Source of the DNA: Anaerolineae bacterium
GTDB lineage: Bacteria; Chloroflexota; Anaerolineae; Aggregatilineales; UBA2796
Assembly: GCA_025055255.1 (NCBI GenBank)
Contig: JANWYI010000010.1
Coordinates: 1 to 55,891, forward strand
Length of the DNA stretch: 55,891 bases
Direction: 5' to 3'
This document shows, piece by piece, positions 24,962-32,667 of this stretch. Position 1 is the stretch's first letter. The number at the start of each line of letters is the position of its first letter. Below the pieces are notes generated by a model. The model was not told the DNA's origin. It saw nothing but the letters and a program-made list of their open reading frames with translations, and did not search any database. Made by a program: the position numbers and the translations under genes.

Positions 24962-26290
24962 ATGAGCCGCACAAAAGTTTTGATCATGGGCGCTGCTGGG
25001 CGCGATTTTCACAACTTTAACGTCTGTTTCCGTGACGATCCATCAGTTGAGGTTGTCGCCTTCACAGCAACACAGATTCCCGGTATCGAAGGCAGGCGCT
25101 ATCCGCCTGAGCTAGCAGGCGCGCTCTACCCTGAAGGCATTCCGATCCACGATGAGTCAGAGTTGCCGCGCCTGATCGCCGAACATGGCGTGCAGCAGGT
25201 CTACTTTTCCTACAGCGACGTCTCACATGCCTACGTGATGCACAAAGCCGCGCAAGTTGTAGCGCTCGGCGCTGATTTCGCCTTGCTCGGCACAAAGCGC
25301 ACACAGTTGAAGAGCAGCAAACCTGTTGTCTCAATTGGCGCTGTGCGCACAGGCTGCGGCAAAAGTCAAGCCACGCGTTATGTGGCGCGGACTCTTAAGG
25401 ACTTGGGCTGGCGCGTCATCATCGTACGGCATCCTATGCCATATGGCGACCTGTGCAAGCAAGCTGTGCAGCGCTTTGCCAGCTATGCCGATCTCGATCT
25501 GCATCAGACGACCATTGAAGAGCGCGAAGAATACGAGCCGCATTTGGATAACGGTCACGTTGTCTACGCAGGTGTGGACTACGCCGCAATTCTCGCGCGC
25601 GCTGAGGAAGAAGCCGACATCATCCTCTGGGACGGCGGCAACAACGATTTGCCGTTCTTCGCTTCTGACCTGCACATCGTGATTGCCGATCCACATCGTC
25701 CCGGTCATGAGCTTGCTTACTATCCCGGTGAGGCGAATGCGCGCATGGCGGACGCCTTCGTGCTGAACAAGGTGGACACGGCTAACTACACGGACATACA
25801 GACTGTGCGCGATAACTTACACGCCTTGAATCCGCGCGCGCCGATCTTTGAAGCAGCCTCGCCGCTGTTCATCGAGGGCGCAGAGCAGGTGCGCGGCAAG
25901 CGTGTGTTGGTCGTCGAAGACGGACCGACGCTGACACACGGCGAAATGCCGTACGGCGCAGGCGTCGTCGCTGCACGGCGCTTTGGCGCAGCAGAGCTGA
26001 TCGATCCACGCCGCTGTGCCGTCGGCTCATTACAGAAGGTCTATGAGACTTACCCGCACATTGGCGCGCTCTTGCCTGCTATGGGCTACGGCGCTGCGCA
26101 AATGGCAGAGCTGGAAGCAACTATCGCTGCTTGCGCGCCTGACCTCGTGCTAACTGCCACGCCAATTGACCTGCGGCGCGTGATCAAGGTCGCAGTGCCT
26201 ATGGTGCGCGTCCGCTACGAGCTACAGATTATCGGCGCGCCGACGTTGGCTGACTTGTTAGCGGAAAGGTTTGGGCGCAAATCAGGCTAG
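24962..26290 (+). CDS. COG2403-type predicted GTPase (cyclic 2,3-diphosphoglycerate synthetase-like)
   Basis: 442 residues. An N-terminal Rossmann-like part (KVLIMGAAGRDFHNFN) is followed by a P-loop 'GAVRTGCGKSQATRYV' (about 124-138) and 'NKVDTAN', in the arrangement of COG2403 proteins, which are annotated as GTPases and are related to archaeal cyclic 2,3-diphosphoglycerate synthetase. The bacterial substrate is not established. 'PYGDLCKQAVQRF' and 'ILWDGGNNDLPF' are further family stretches. GAGGG lies before the ATG. Its TAG shares CTAG with the convergent glycosyltransferase stop. Confidence 0.85.
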   Translation: MSRTKVLIMGAAGRDFHNFNVCFRDDPSVEVVAFTATQIPGIEGRRYPPELAGALYPEGIPIHDESELPRLIAEHGVQQVYFSYSDVSHAYVMHKAAQVVALGADFALLGTKRTQLKSSKPVVSIGAVRTGCGKSQATRYVARTLKDLGWRVIIVRHPMPYGDLCKQAVQRFASYADLDLHQTTIEEREEYEPHLDNGHVVYAGVDYAAILARAEEEADIILWDGGNNDLPFFASDLHIVIADPHRPGHELAYYPGEANARMADAFVLNKVDTANYTDIQTVRDNLHALNPRAPIFEAASPLFIEGAEQVRGKRVLVVEDGPTLTHGEMPYGAGVVAARRFGAAELIDPRRCAVGSLQKVYETYPHIGALLPAMGYGAAQMAELEATIAACAPDLVLTATPIDLRRVIKVAVPMVRVRYELQIIGAPTLADLLAERFGRKSG

Positions 26291-27561
26291 GCGCGGCGCT
26301 CTGCCAGTGCGACAAGCAGCTCAGCGGCGCGGACTTTGCCGCCGAGCGATGCTAGGTCAGCGGCTAGACGGCGCGCATTCTCTAGGACGCGCTGATCGGT
26401 GGTGACGGCGCGTATGGCGGGCAAAAGCTGACCGTTGCGCACATCATGTGCCGTCAGATTCAGCCCGACTTTTGCCTGTGCCACACGACGCGCTTGCGCA
26501 CGCTGATCAGCGGCATGTGGCACGACCACTTGTGGAATGCCTTGCACTGCAGCGCGATGCGTCGTTCCCATGCCGCCGTGATGCACAATCACGCGCAAGC
26601 GCGGAAAGACGTGATCATAGTCAATCCATGAGAGCAGGCGCGTGCCGCGCGGCAAAGCAGCCTTCAGCTCTGCCTTTTTCTCAGGCGGGATCGGATTCCT
26701 GCCAATGACCACAATCGGAGTCATGCCCAAGCGCGCCACTGCTTGCGCTGCCCAGCTGAAAAAGCCCAAGTCGCCTGTGAAGACGCTGCCTAGAGTGACG
26801 AGCGCTAAGGGCGCACCTTCAGGAATTTCGGCTAACCAGTCTGGTGTGGGCGTCGTTGGCGCGTCCACTGTGCCGCCGACGAACTGCGTCTGCGGCAACG
26901 GCTCAGGATCAGCTTGATACCACTCACGGTTGAAATAGCTGATGTGCAAGTGCGGCGACTGAACTGATGGCGCCGCGCCTTCTGAGAAATTGACTCCGCG
27001 CACGCCAAAGCGCACTTTCAAGCGCTCAATTCGCTCGCGGCACAGTTTGCTCAGGTCAGCTTGCACAGCATACAGCCGCTCTTCATCGAGCGGCTGTCCA
27101 GCGACCCAGCCTGCCACTGCCATAGGCACACCTAGCTTTTCAGCGGCAAAGGCGACTGCGCTCAAGAATGGATCGGTCACGATCAGGTCAGGCGTGCCGC
27201 GCTGCTCAGCCAAGCTGAGCATTGCTTCAAAAGCAGGCGGCATGAGTTCCTCGCTCAGCCATGTGTCTAAGGCGCGCCGATAGCGCAGGAACATCGCCTC
27301 AACAGGATTCATGCTGCGCAGGTCAGCAGGCGGCGGCGCAAGCCATGCCCAGCCGGTCGCTGCAATGGCGGCAAACGGCACGCCTGCAGCGTTGATCAGC
27401 CCTTCCAGTGGCGGCTCTGAGACCCACAGCACCTGATGACCGCTCGCCAGCAGATGCTGTGCCGTCTTGAGCATGCCGCCCCAATCTGTGTGACCTGCTA
27501 ACGGCGCTGAGATGAACCAGAAGGACGCCATAGCCTGAGAAACGCTTAATAAACTGTCCAT
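26287..27561 (-). CDS. UGT/MGT-type glycosyltransferase (GT1)
   Basis: 424 residues, GT-B fold. The N-terminal acceptor domain starts 'FWFISAPLAGHTDWG', and the C-terminal donor domain carries the UDP-sugar signature 'VHHGGMGTTHRAAVQGIPQV' followed by 'PHAADQ'. Such enzymes glycosylate lipids, carotenoids or small hydrophobic molecules. The acceptor is unknown. GAGGA 7 nt before ATG 27561 supports that start; MASFWF ten codons on is an alternative. It is third in a run with a class V aminotransferase and a PGI/PMI-like protein (gaps of 54 and 73 bp). Confidence 0.92.
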   Translation of the reverse strand: MDSLLSVSQAMASFWFISAPLAGHTDWGGMLKTAQHLLASGHQVLWVSEPPLEGLINAAGVPFAAIAATGWAWLAPPPADLRSMNPVEAMFLRYRRALDTWLSEELMPPAFEAMLSLAEQRGTPDLIVTDPFLSAVAFAAEKLGVPMAVAGWVAGQPLDEERLYAVQADLSKLCRERIERLKVRFGVRGVNFSEGAAPSVQSPHLHISYFNREWYQADPEPLPQTQFVGGTVDAPTTPTPDWLAEIPEGAPLALVTLGSVFTGDLGFFSWAAQAVARLGMTPIVVIGRNPIPPEKKAELKAALPRGTRLLSWIDYDHVFPRLRVIVHHGGMGTTHRAAVQGIPQVVVPHAADQRAQARRVAQAKVGLNLTAHDVRNGQLLPAIRAVTTDQRVLENARRLAADLASLGGKVRAAELLVALAERRA

Positions 27562-27615
27562 GTCTCTTCCTCAGCAAGCCGAGAAAGAGACATGGCGCGA
27601 AGGTGAGTTCGCCTC

Positions 27616-28713
27616 TCAGGCTTGTGCTAGGAATTCGTTCATGGCGGCGAACAGCTCGTGCATATCCGCCAAAGTCAGGTCGCCCATGTGCGCAATGCGG
27701 AAAGTCGAGTCTTTGAGCTTGCCGTAGCCATCTGAGATGGTCATGCCGCGCGCCTTGAGGAACTTGTTGAGCGCTTTGACATCAATGCGGCGCGTGTTGG
27801 CGACCGTTGTCACGGTCGGCGAATGGTAGCCTTCCTCAGAGAACATGGCGAAGCCTGCCTCAGCGACCCAGTCGCGCGTCGCCTGTGCCATCTCCTCATG
27901 ACGTGCAAAACGCGCCTCTAAGCCTTCTGCCAGCATGTAGTCCAGCTGCTGATCAGTGGCGTAGAGCAGCGAGATGTTCGGCGTGGCAGGCGTGTGGTTC
28001 TTCAGCAGGAATTTTTCCAGCTCAAGGAAGTCAAAATAGTAGCCGCGATACGGCACTTGCTTAGCGCGCTCAAGCGCACGGTCAGAGACAGCTGCAAACG
28101 CCAAACCGGGCGGCAACGCCATTGCTTTCTGCGTCGAGGTGAGCAGCACGTCCAAACCCAGTCCGTCAAAATCAATCTTGTAGCCACCTAAAATGCTGAC
28201 AGCGTCTACCAAGATCAATGTGTCAGGATACTGGCGGATGACGGCTACCATGTCCTCAAGTGGATTTTTGACGCCTGTGCTTGTCTCATTCAGGACAATT
28301 GCCACGGCATCGTAGTGCTGAGCGCGCAGGCGCTCTTCCAGCTGCTCAGGCTTGACAGCGCGTCCCCACTCAACCTCGATTGCCTCCGCCTGCTTGCCAT
28401 TGACCTTGCTGACTTCATACCAGCGCTCGCTGAAGGCGCCGTTGACCAAGTGCAGGACTTTTTGGTTATCGCGGATGCAGTTGCGCGAGGCAGCTTCCCA
28501 CAGCCCTGTGCCAGAGGATGTGGAGACGTACACGCGCGACTGCGTGTAGAACAGCTGGCGCAACTTACCCTGCACACGGGCAAACAGCGTCTCAAAATCT
28601 GAGCCGCGATGCCCAATCATCCAGCGACTCTGCGCCTCCAGAATCTCGCGCCGCACTTCAGTTGGACCGGGGATGTACAAGCGGACGTGATCAGGTCTTA
28701 CCGCTTCAGTCAT
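27616..28713 (-). CDS. Class V aminotransferase (alanine-glyoxylate/serine-pyruvate type)
   Basis: 365 residues, PLP fold type I. The family start 'IPGPTEVRREILEAQSRWM' and 'GHRGSDFE' are clear. The PLP lysine is in 'TSTQKAMALPPGLAF', and 'LVDAVSILGG' holds the Asp that contacts the pyridine nitrogen. These enzymes use serine, alanine or glycine with glyoxylate or pyruvate; the exact pair cannot be assigned. GAGGAG precedes the ATG. An operon with its neighbours is likely, although the 73-bp gap upstream contains A/T-rich sequence that could hold a weak promoter. Confidence 0.95.
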   Translation of the reverse strand: MTEAVRPDHVRLYIPGPTEVRREILEAQSRWMIGHRGSDFETLFARVQGKLRQLFYTQSRVYVSTSSGTGLWEAASRNCIRDNQKVLHLVNGAFSERWYEVSKVNGKQAEAIEVEWGRAVKPEQLEERLRAQHYDAVAIVLNETSTGVKNPLEDMVAVIRQYPDTLILVDAVSILGGYKIDFDGLGLDVLLTSTQKAMALPPGLAFAAVSDRALERAKQVPYRGYYFDFLELEKFLLKNHTPATPNISLLYATDQQLDYMLAEGLEARFARHEEMAQATRDWVAEAGFAMFSEEGYHSPTVTTVANTRRIDVKALNKFLKARGMTISDGYGKLKDSTFRIAHMGDLTLADMHELFAAMNEFLAQA

Positions 28714-28786
28714 GCGAAAGTCTCCTCAGTGAACGTGCCACAAGCATTCCATAAAACAAGATTGTGGCTCTCTTAACAAGATTTTA

Positions 28787-29848
28787 TCAAGCGCTGCGTA
28801 ACTGATCGATCAAGCGCGCTACAGCAGGCGTCGGCATTGGATCGCTATTGTAGAGCGCGGCTAGGTAGCAACTGACATAGTCGCCGTAGAGCGCTGCTGT
28901 CAGGGCTTGTGCAAGCGCGCTCTCGCCTGAGCCTGTGACAGTGTCTGGCACGAAGCCTGCTTCCATCATCAGACGACGCGTCAACGTTTGGCGTAGCGCC
29001 ACGCGCGGATGATCATGCTGTGGTGCAGCGAGGCTCACAGCGGCAATGCGCACTGGCTCAGGCAGGTTGGTCAAGCCTTGCAGCAAATTATAATCGAGAT
29101 TGGGCAATTCATCACAAAGTGCAAGCGTCTTGGCGTTTTGCAGCAAGCTGAGCTGCCAACGGCGCGCCACAGCTGCCATGAAGCCGCCGCCATAGACCAG
29201 TGGCAGGCGACCGATCATCTGTGCAGCGAGACGTTTGGCAGGATTGCGTGTTGGCTCGACCGCCACGTCAAAAACCTTGACGCTCTCGCGCAGCTTGTCA
29301 ATTGCCTCTTGCACGTCCGTGCTCGGATCGCGGACTAGGCCGAGCCGTTCCGCAAGCGCGAGCAGTAACGTCACCTGCATGTAAAAGGCAAGCCGTGAGA
29401 CGCCTTCCAAAGCGTAGCGCCACAGCGTTGTGCCTGAGCGCTCGGCGTACTCAGCCAGTGCGCCGCCGCTCGTGATTGCTAGAGTTTGCGTGCCGCGCGC
29501 ATCAGCCAGCTCAAAGGCGCTGAACGTCTCTTCAGTATCGCCGCTATGGTCAAGTAAGACCACTAGAGTCGCCTGCCCTTCGACATAAGCGGGCAAGTCG
29601 TAGCCGCGACAGGCAATGACAGGTAGGTTAATTGTGTCAGCGACCAATGCAGCAAACAGCTCTGCGGCAGCAGCGGCGTCGCTGAGCGCAGCAACTACAA
29701 TCCTATCGGCGAATCGTGCGTTGTCAGGCAACGGAAAGTGATGGCGCGCTTGCCAAGCGGTACGCACCTCATCAGCAACGCGCTCAAGACGGCTGAACAT
29801 GCCGTAGGCGTCTAGAGCGCGCAGAGCGTTAGGATCGTCAAGGATCAT
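28787..29848 (-). CDS. SIS-domain protein, phosphoglucose/phosphomannose isomerase-like, active-site residues altered
   Basis: About 353 residues from ATG 29848. That start is chosen because the family begins 'MILDDPNALRALDAYGM'; the frame is open to TTG 29923. Two SIS domains are present, and the C-terminus 'GDYVSCYLAALYNSDPMP' matches bifunctional PGI/PMI enzymes. However, the usual N-E-N-x-K reads L-Q-N-A-K, and P-E-L-N-H-N-E reads P-N-L-D-Y-N-L, so the catalytic Glu and His of the family (known from Pyrobaculum) are Gln and Tyr. Activity is doubtful and a sugar-phosphate-binding role is possible. It heads the aminotransferase-glycosyltransferase run. Confidence 0.85.
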   Translation of the reverse strand: MILDDPNALRALDAYGMFSRLERVADEVRTAWQARHHFPLPDNARFADRIVVAALSDAAAAAELFAALVADTINLPVIACRGYDLPAYVEGQATLVVLLDHSGDTEETFSAFELADARGTQTLAITSGGALAEYAERSGTTLWRYALEGVSRLAFYMQVTLLLALAERLGLVRDPSTDVQEAIDKLRESVKVFDVAVEPTRNPAKRLAAQMIGRLPLVYGGGFMAAVARRWQLSLLQNAKTLALCDELPNLDYNLLQGLTNLPEPVRIAAVSLAAPQHDHPRVALRQTLTRRLMMEAGFVPDTVTGSGESALAQALTAALYGDYVSCYLAALYNSDPMPTPAVARLIDQLRSA

Positions 29849-30046
29849 CGAAAGTGAAGACTCCGAGTTGAGGTAGTGCAACTTGCCTTGAAAATACCAC
29901 GTCACTGTGCAGGCTTCAACCAATCAGCTGTTCAAACGTTGAATTTAACGAACTGGCACAAAACCTTAACGTGATCTTAAAACAGCCTCGTTATGCTCAT
30001 GCTCGGCAAGAATGCCCATCGCTTAGCGACGAAAGCTGGAGGATAT

Positions 30047-31429
30047 ATGACTAAGTTCACCAAAGTGTTGGCGTTGGCGCTGATCGTCGCCATCGTCGTA
30101 GGCTTTGCAGGCGTTGACAATACGTCGGCGCAGGGCAAGTATGTGAAGACCTTTGACCTGAAACTGCCAGTCGCTCAGGGCGCTTACGCGGGCGTCGATC
30201 CAAAGGGCACAACCATCACATGGTGGCACCAGCACAGCGGTCAGCGCGAGAAGGCTGTGCAGGCGGCTGCCGAGAAGTTCAACAAGGAGAATCCTTTCGG
30301 CATCACGCTGAATGTGGTCTCCAAGGGCAGCTATGACGACATCTTCACGGCTGTGACGGCAGGCATTCAGACAGGCGAGTTGCCAGAGATCGTGGTGGCG
30401 TACGGCAATCAGGCGGCTGTCTACCAGAACAATCAGGCGCTCGTTGACCTTGACGTCTTCCTGAAGGATCCAGTGCTGGGCATTCAGGACTTCGAGCAGG
30501 ACATGTTCACGCGCTTCTTCGAAAGCGACCTGAATCCAGCGCATGACAATCAGCGCTTGGGCTTCAGCACCTATCGCTCAGTTGAGGTGCTGTACTACAA
30601 TGTGGACGTGCTGACCGAGATGGGCTACAGCGCGCCGCCTAAGACTTGGGAAGAGTTCGGCGAGATGGTCTGCCGCTTCGTGCGTGAAGGTCGCGGCACG
30701 GATGGCTACCAGATTCGCACGGACGCCTCGTTCATCGCAGCAGGCGCCTTCGCGGCTGGCGGCGATATCTATGACCGCGCTAAGGGCGAGTTCACCTACA
30801 ATAGCGAGGCTGCTAAGGTCTTGCCGCGCGCGCTGCAGAAGCTGCTGAATGACGGCTGCATCAAGAAGACCGTGGATCCGCGCGCCCGTAGCGATCAGGC
30901 TGCTTTCGCCAGCGGCGCAGCGCTGTTCTACACTGGCTCGTCCTCAGGCATTCCGTTCGTCTGGACGGCAATCAAGGACTCGCCCAAGCCCTTCGTCTTC
31001 GACGTAGCGCCCATCCCCGGCTACGGCAACAATCCGCCTGTTGTGAATGTGTACGGCGCTAGCAACAGCGTGGTCGCCAAGGGCAAGACGCCAGAGCAAA
31101 TCCTCGCCTCGTGGCTGTTCCTGCGCTGGTTCAGCGAGGCTGAGCAGCAGGCTGAGTGGGCGAAGAACACCAACTACTTCCCAGTGCGTCGTTCAGCCGC
31201 CGAGAAACTTGAAGAGGTCTTCGCTGCGCAAGGTACAGGTCGTCCGTATCGCAGCGCCTTCAATCTGCTGAGCAACACCAAAGAAGAGCCTTCAGTGGAC
31301 GTTTACCAGACCGTGCGCGCTGAGACCAGCAAGGCGTTCAACGATATCCTCGACGGCGCCAATGTGGATGAGCGCATGGATCAGCTGACCAAGCTCGCTA
31401 ACGAGCTGCTGGAAGCCTCACGCAAGTAA
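30047..31429 (+). CDS. ABC sugar transporter substrate-binding protein
   Basis: About 460 residues from ATG 30047, which has GGAGG 4 nt upstream; an upstream in-frame ATG at 29993 would bury the signal peptide. The signal sequence 'KVLALALIVAIVVGFAG' is cleaved near TSAQG. The body is a family 1 extracellular solute-binding protein: 'TITWWHQHSGQREKAVQ', 'PEIVVAYGNQ', 'NVYGASNSVVAKG'. It binds sugars outside the membrane. No permease or ATPase gene is adjacent; a strong terminator follows at once, so it is an orphan here. Confidence 0.93.
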   Translation: MTKFTKVLALALIVAIVVGFAGVDNTSAQGKYVKTFDLKLPVAQGAYAGVDPKGTTITWWHQHSGQREKAVQAAAEKFNKENPFGITLNVVSKGSYDDIFTAVTAGIQTGELPEIVVAYGNQAAVYQNNQALVDLDVFLKDPVLGIQDFEQDMFTRFFESDLNPAHDNQRLGFSTYRSVEVLYYNVDVLTEMGYSAPPKTWEEFGEMVCRFVREGRGTDGYQIRTDASFIAAGAFAAGGDIYDRAKGEFTYNSEAAKVLPRALQKLLNDGCIKKTVDPRARSDQAAFASGAALFYTGSSSGIPFVWTAIKDSPKPFVFDVAPIPGYGNNPPVVNVYGASNSVVAKGKTPEQILASWLFLRWFSEAEQQAEWAKNTNYFPVRRSAAEKLEEVFAAQGTGRPYRSAFNLLSNTKEEPSVDVYQTVRAETSKAFNDILDGANVDERMDQLTKLANELLEASRK

Positions 31430-31451
31430 TCTGCCCACTGCTTGAAAACGC

Positions 31452-31488
31452 GGGCGCGATCACGTTGTGTTGATCGCGCCCTTTCTTT
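31452..31488 (+). terminator. Intrinsic terminator after the sugar-binding protein
   Basis: GGGCGCGATCA and TGATCGCGCCC form an 11-bp perfect stem with an 8-nt loop, followed by TTTCTTT. It ends the single-gene unit 23 nt after its stop. Confidence 0.93.
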
Positions 31489-31509
31489 CCAGTCCACATG
31501 CCTGAACAC

Positions 31510-31746
31510 TCAAGAACTGCCACCAAACCAGTTCAGCAAACGTTTGACCAAATTCCGCTTGCGCGCCTGCTCCTGTTGCAGCTCACGGTGTAGCTGTTCA
31601 GTTAACTGCTTCAGCTCTTCTACCGTCATCCGTGCGCCATTCACCAGCACCCACTCGCCGCCCAGATCGCGCAACTCGCTAGGCGCACGCTTGTAGAGCG
31701 ATTGGTAGATTTCTTGGTACCGCGCCATGGCACTTTCAACATTCAT
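31510..31746 (-). CDS. Small hypothetical protein
   Basis: About 78 residues from ATG 31746 (GGAG 11 nt upstream); GTG 31758 is in frame but overlaps the GGAG. The protein is helical and charged: 'VESAMARYQEIYQSLYKRA', a short beta-like 'GEWVLVNGARM', then a long helix (TVEELKQLTEQLHRELQQEQ) with a basic end and 'LLNWFGG'. It looks like a coiled-coil protein or membrane-surface adaptor. No family recognised; no operon partner. Confidence 0.7.
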   Translation of the reverse strand: MNVESAMARYQEIYQSLYKRAPSELRDLGGEWVLVNGARMTVEELKQLTEQLHRELQQEQARKRNLVKRLLNWFGGSS

Positions 31747-31758
31747 TGTTTGAGTCAC

Positions 31759-31986
31759 TCCATTCGCCTGCTCAGCTGGTTCTCAGTTGCGCTGTAATTT
31801 GATACATCTATCAGCTCAGCCGATGCTGCTGATAGCTCAGCAAGTTTGAGCCGTGCGATCCTGAACGCTGCTAACAATTTTAACACAAAGTGCAGCGTAG
31901 CAACATCGCCTCCGGTCGGATCACGGCTATAAAGTATCACTGAAGGATTGAGCTGACAATCTCAACTCTCTCGCAAAAGTAACGAG
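31759..31986. other. Intergenic region upstream of the GTPase-like gene
   Basis: No supported gene. The minus strand should hold the promoter of the small hypothetical gene: TTAAAAT-like sequence near 31876-31882 is the only candidate, and it is weak. The plus-strand promoter starts at 31987. Confidence 0.35.
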
Positions 31987-32015
31987 TTGCTTTCGCCGCT
32001 CGCGCTTGCTATGCT
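31987..32015 (+). promoter_or_regulatory. Promoter of the GTPase-like/DUF4397 pair
   Basis: TTGCTT (31987-31992) and TATGCT (32010-32015) are separated by 17 bp, with TGC before the -10. It lies about 60 nt before ATG 32077. Confidence 0.6.
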
Positions 32016-32076
32016 AAACTAGCCATAGTTCAAGCACAGCTGGAGCGCACTGCGCACACAGTCAACGGAGCGCTAG

Positions 32077-32622
32077 ATGACCACGCTTTATGTCTATGTC
32101 GCTGGTCCGCAAGGATCGGGCAAGACCACTTTTCTACAGTCACTGGGCAACCCGAATGGTTTTACAGTGGACGCTGCAAATGGCATAGAGTATCGCTACT
32201 TTACTGTAGATGAGACGCTCGATCTGTACGTACTTACCTCTATTGACGCCTCGCGCTTTGATCGCCTGCTCGACATTGCACAGCGTGACATTCTCGGCTA
32301 CATCGTGATGGTGGACAGCGCTGACCAAGAGTCATGGAGCATGGCGCGCATCATGTTGGCACACTTGCGCGGCTATGCGTTAGCGCCGACGCTGATTGTG
32401 GCGAACAAGCAAGACTTGCTCAGCGCCGCCTCGCCAGAGCAAGTCGGCGCATGGATCGGCATGGAATCTATGGTCTATGTCACAGGTTGCCAAGCGACCA
32501 AGCCGAATAGCGTGCGCGCTGCCTTTCTACAGCTGCTGTTCTCTGTGCGCCATGAGATCGAACGTCTTGATGCACTAATTGCCGAGCTTGAGCGCACTTT
32601 TGGCAATGAAGAGGCGCAGTAG
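32077..32622 (+). CDS. Small GTPase-like protein (COG2229-like) with altered switch II
   Basis: 181 residues. Walker A 'GPQGSGKTT' (10-18) and the guanine-specificity motif NKQD (about 110-113) are clear, and 'VMVDSADQ' matches the central strand of COG2229/MglA-like GTPases. Where the family has GTPGQxRF, this protein has TSIDASRF, so the Gly of switch II and the hydrolytic Gln are missing. It may bind GTP but hydrolyse poorly (inference). GGAG precedes the ATG. A large DUF4397 lipoprotein gene follows 45 bp later. Confidence 0.85.
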   Translation: MTTLYVYVAGPQGSGKTTFLQSLGNPNGFTVDAANGIEYRYFTVDETLDLYVLTSIDASRFDRLLDIAQRDILGYIVMVDSADQESWSMARIMLAHLRGYALAPTLIVANKQDLLSAASPEQVGAWIGMESMVYVTGCQATKPNSVRAAFLQLLFSVRHEIERLDALIAELERTFGNEEAQ

Positions 32623-32667
32623 CCTGCCGCGCGTTGTCTGTTCTCAGTCTTTGTTGCGGAGTTGCTG

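Noticed and set aside
31755-31940. Minus-strand 61-codon frame before the small hypothetical gene
   Set aside because: No usable start signal and no family; it overlaps the region needed for the downstream gene's promoter.
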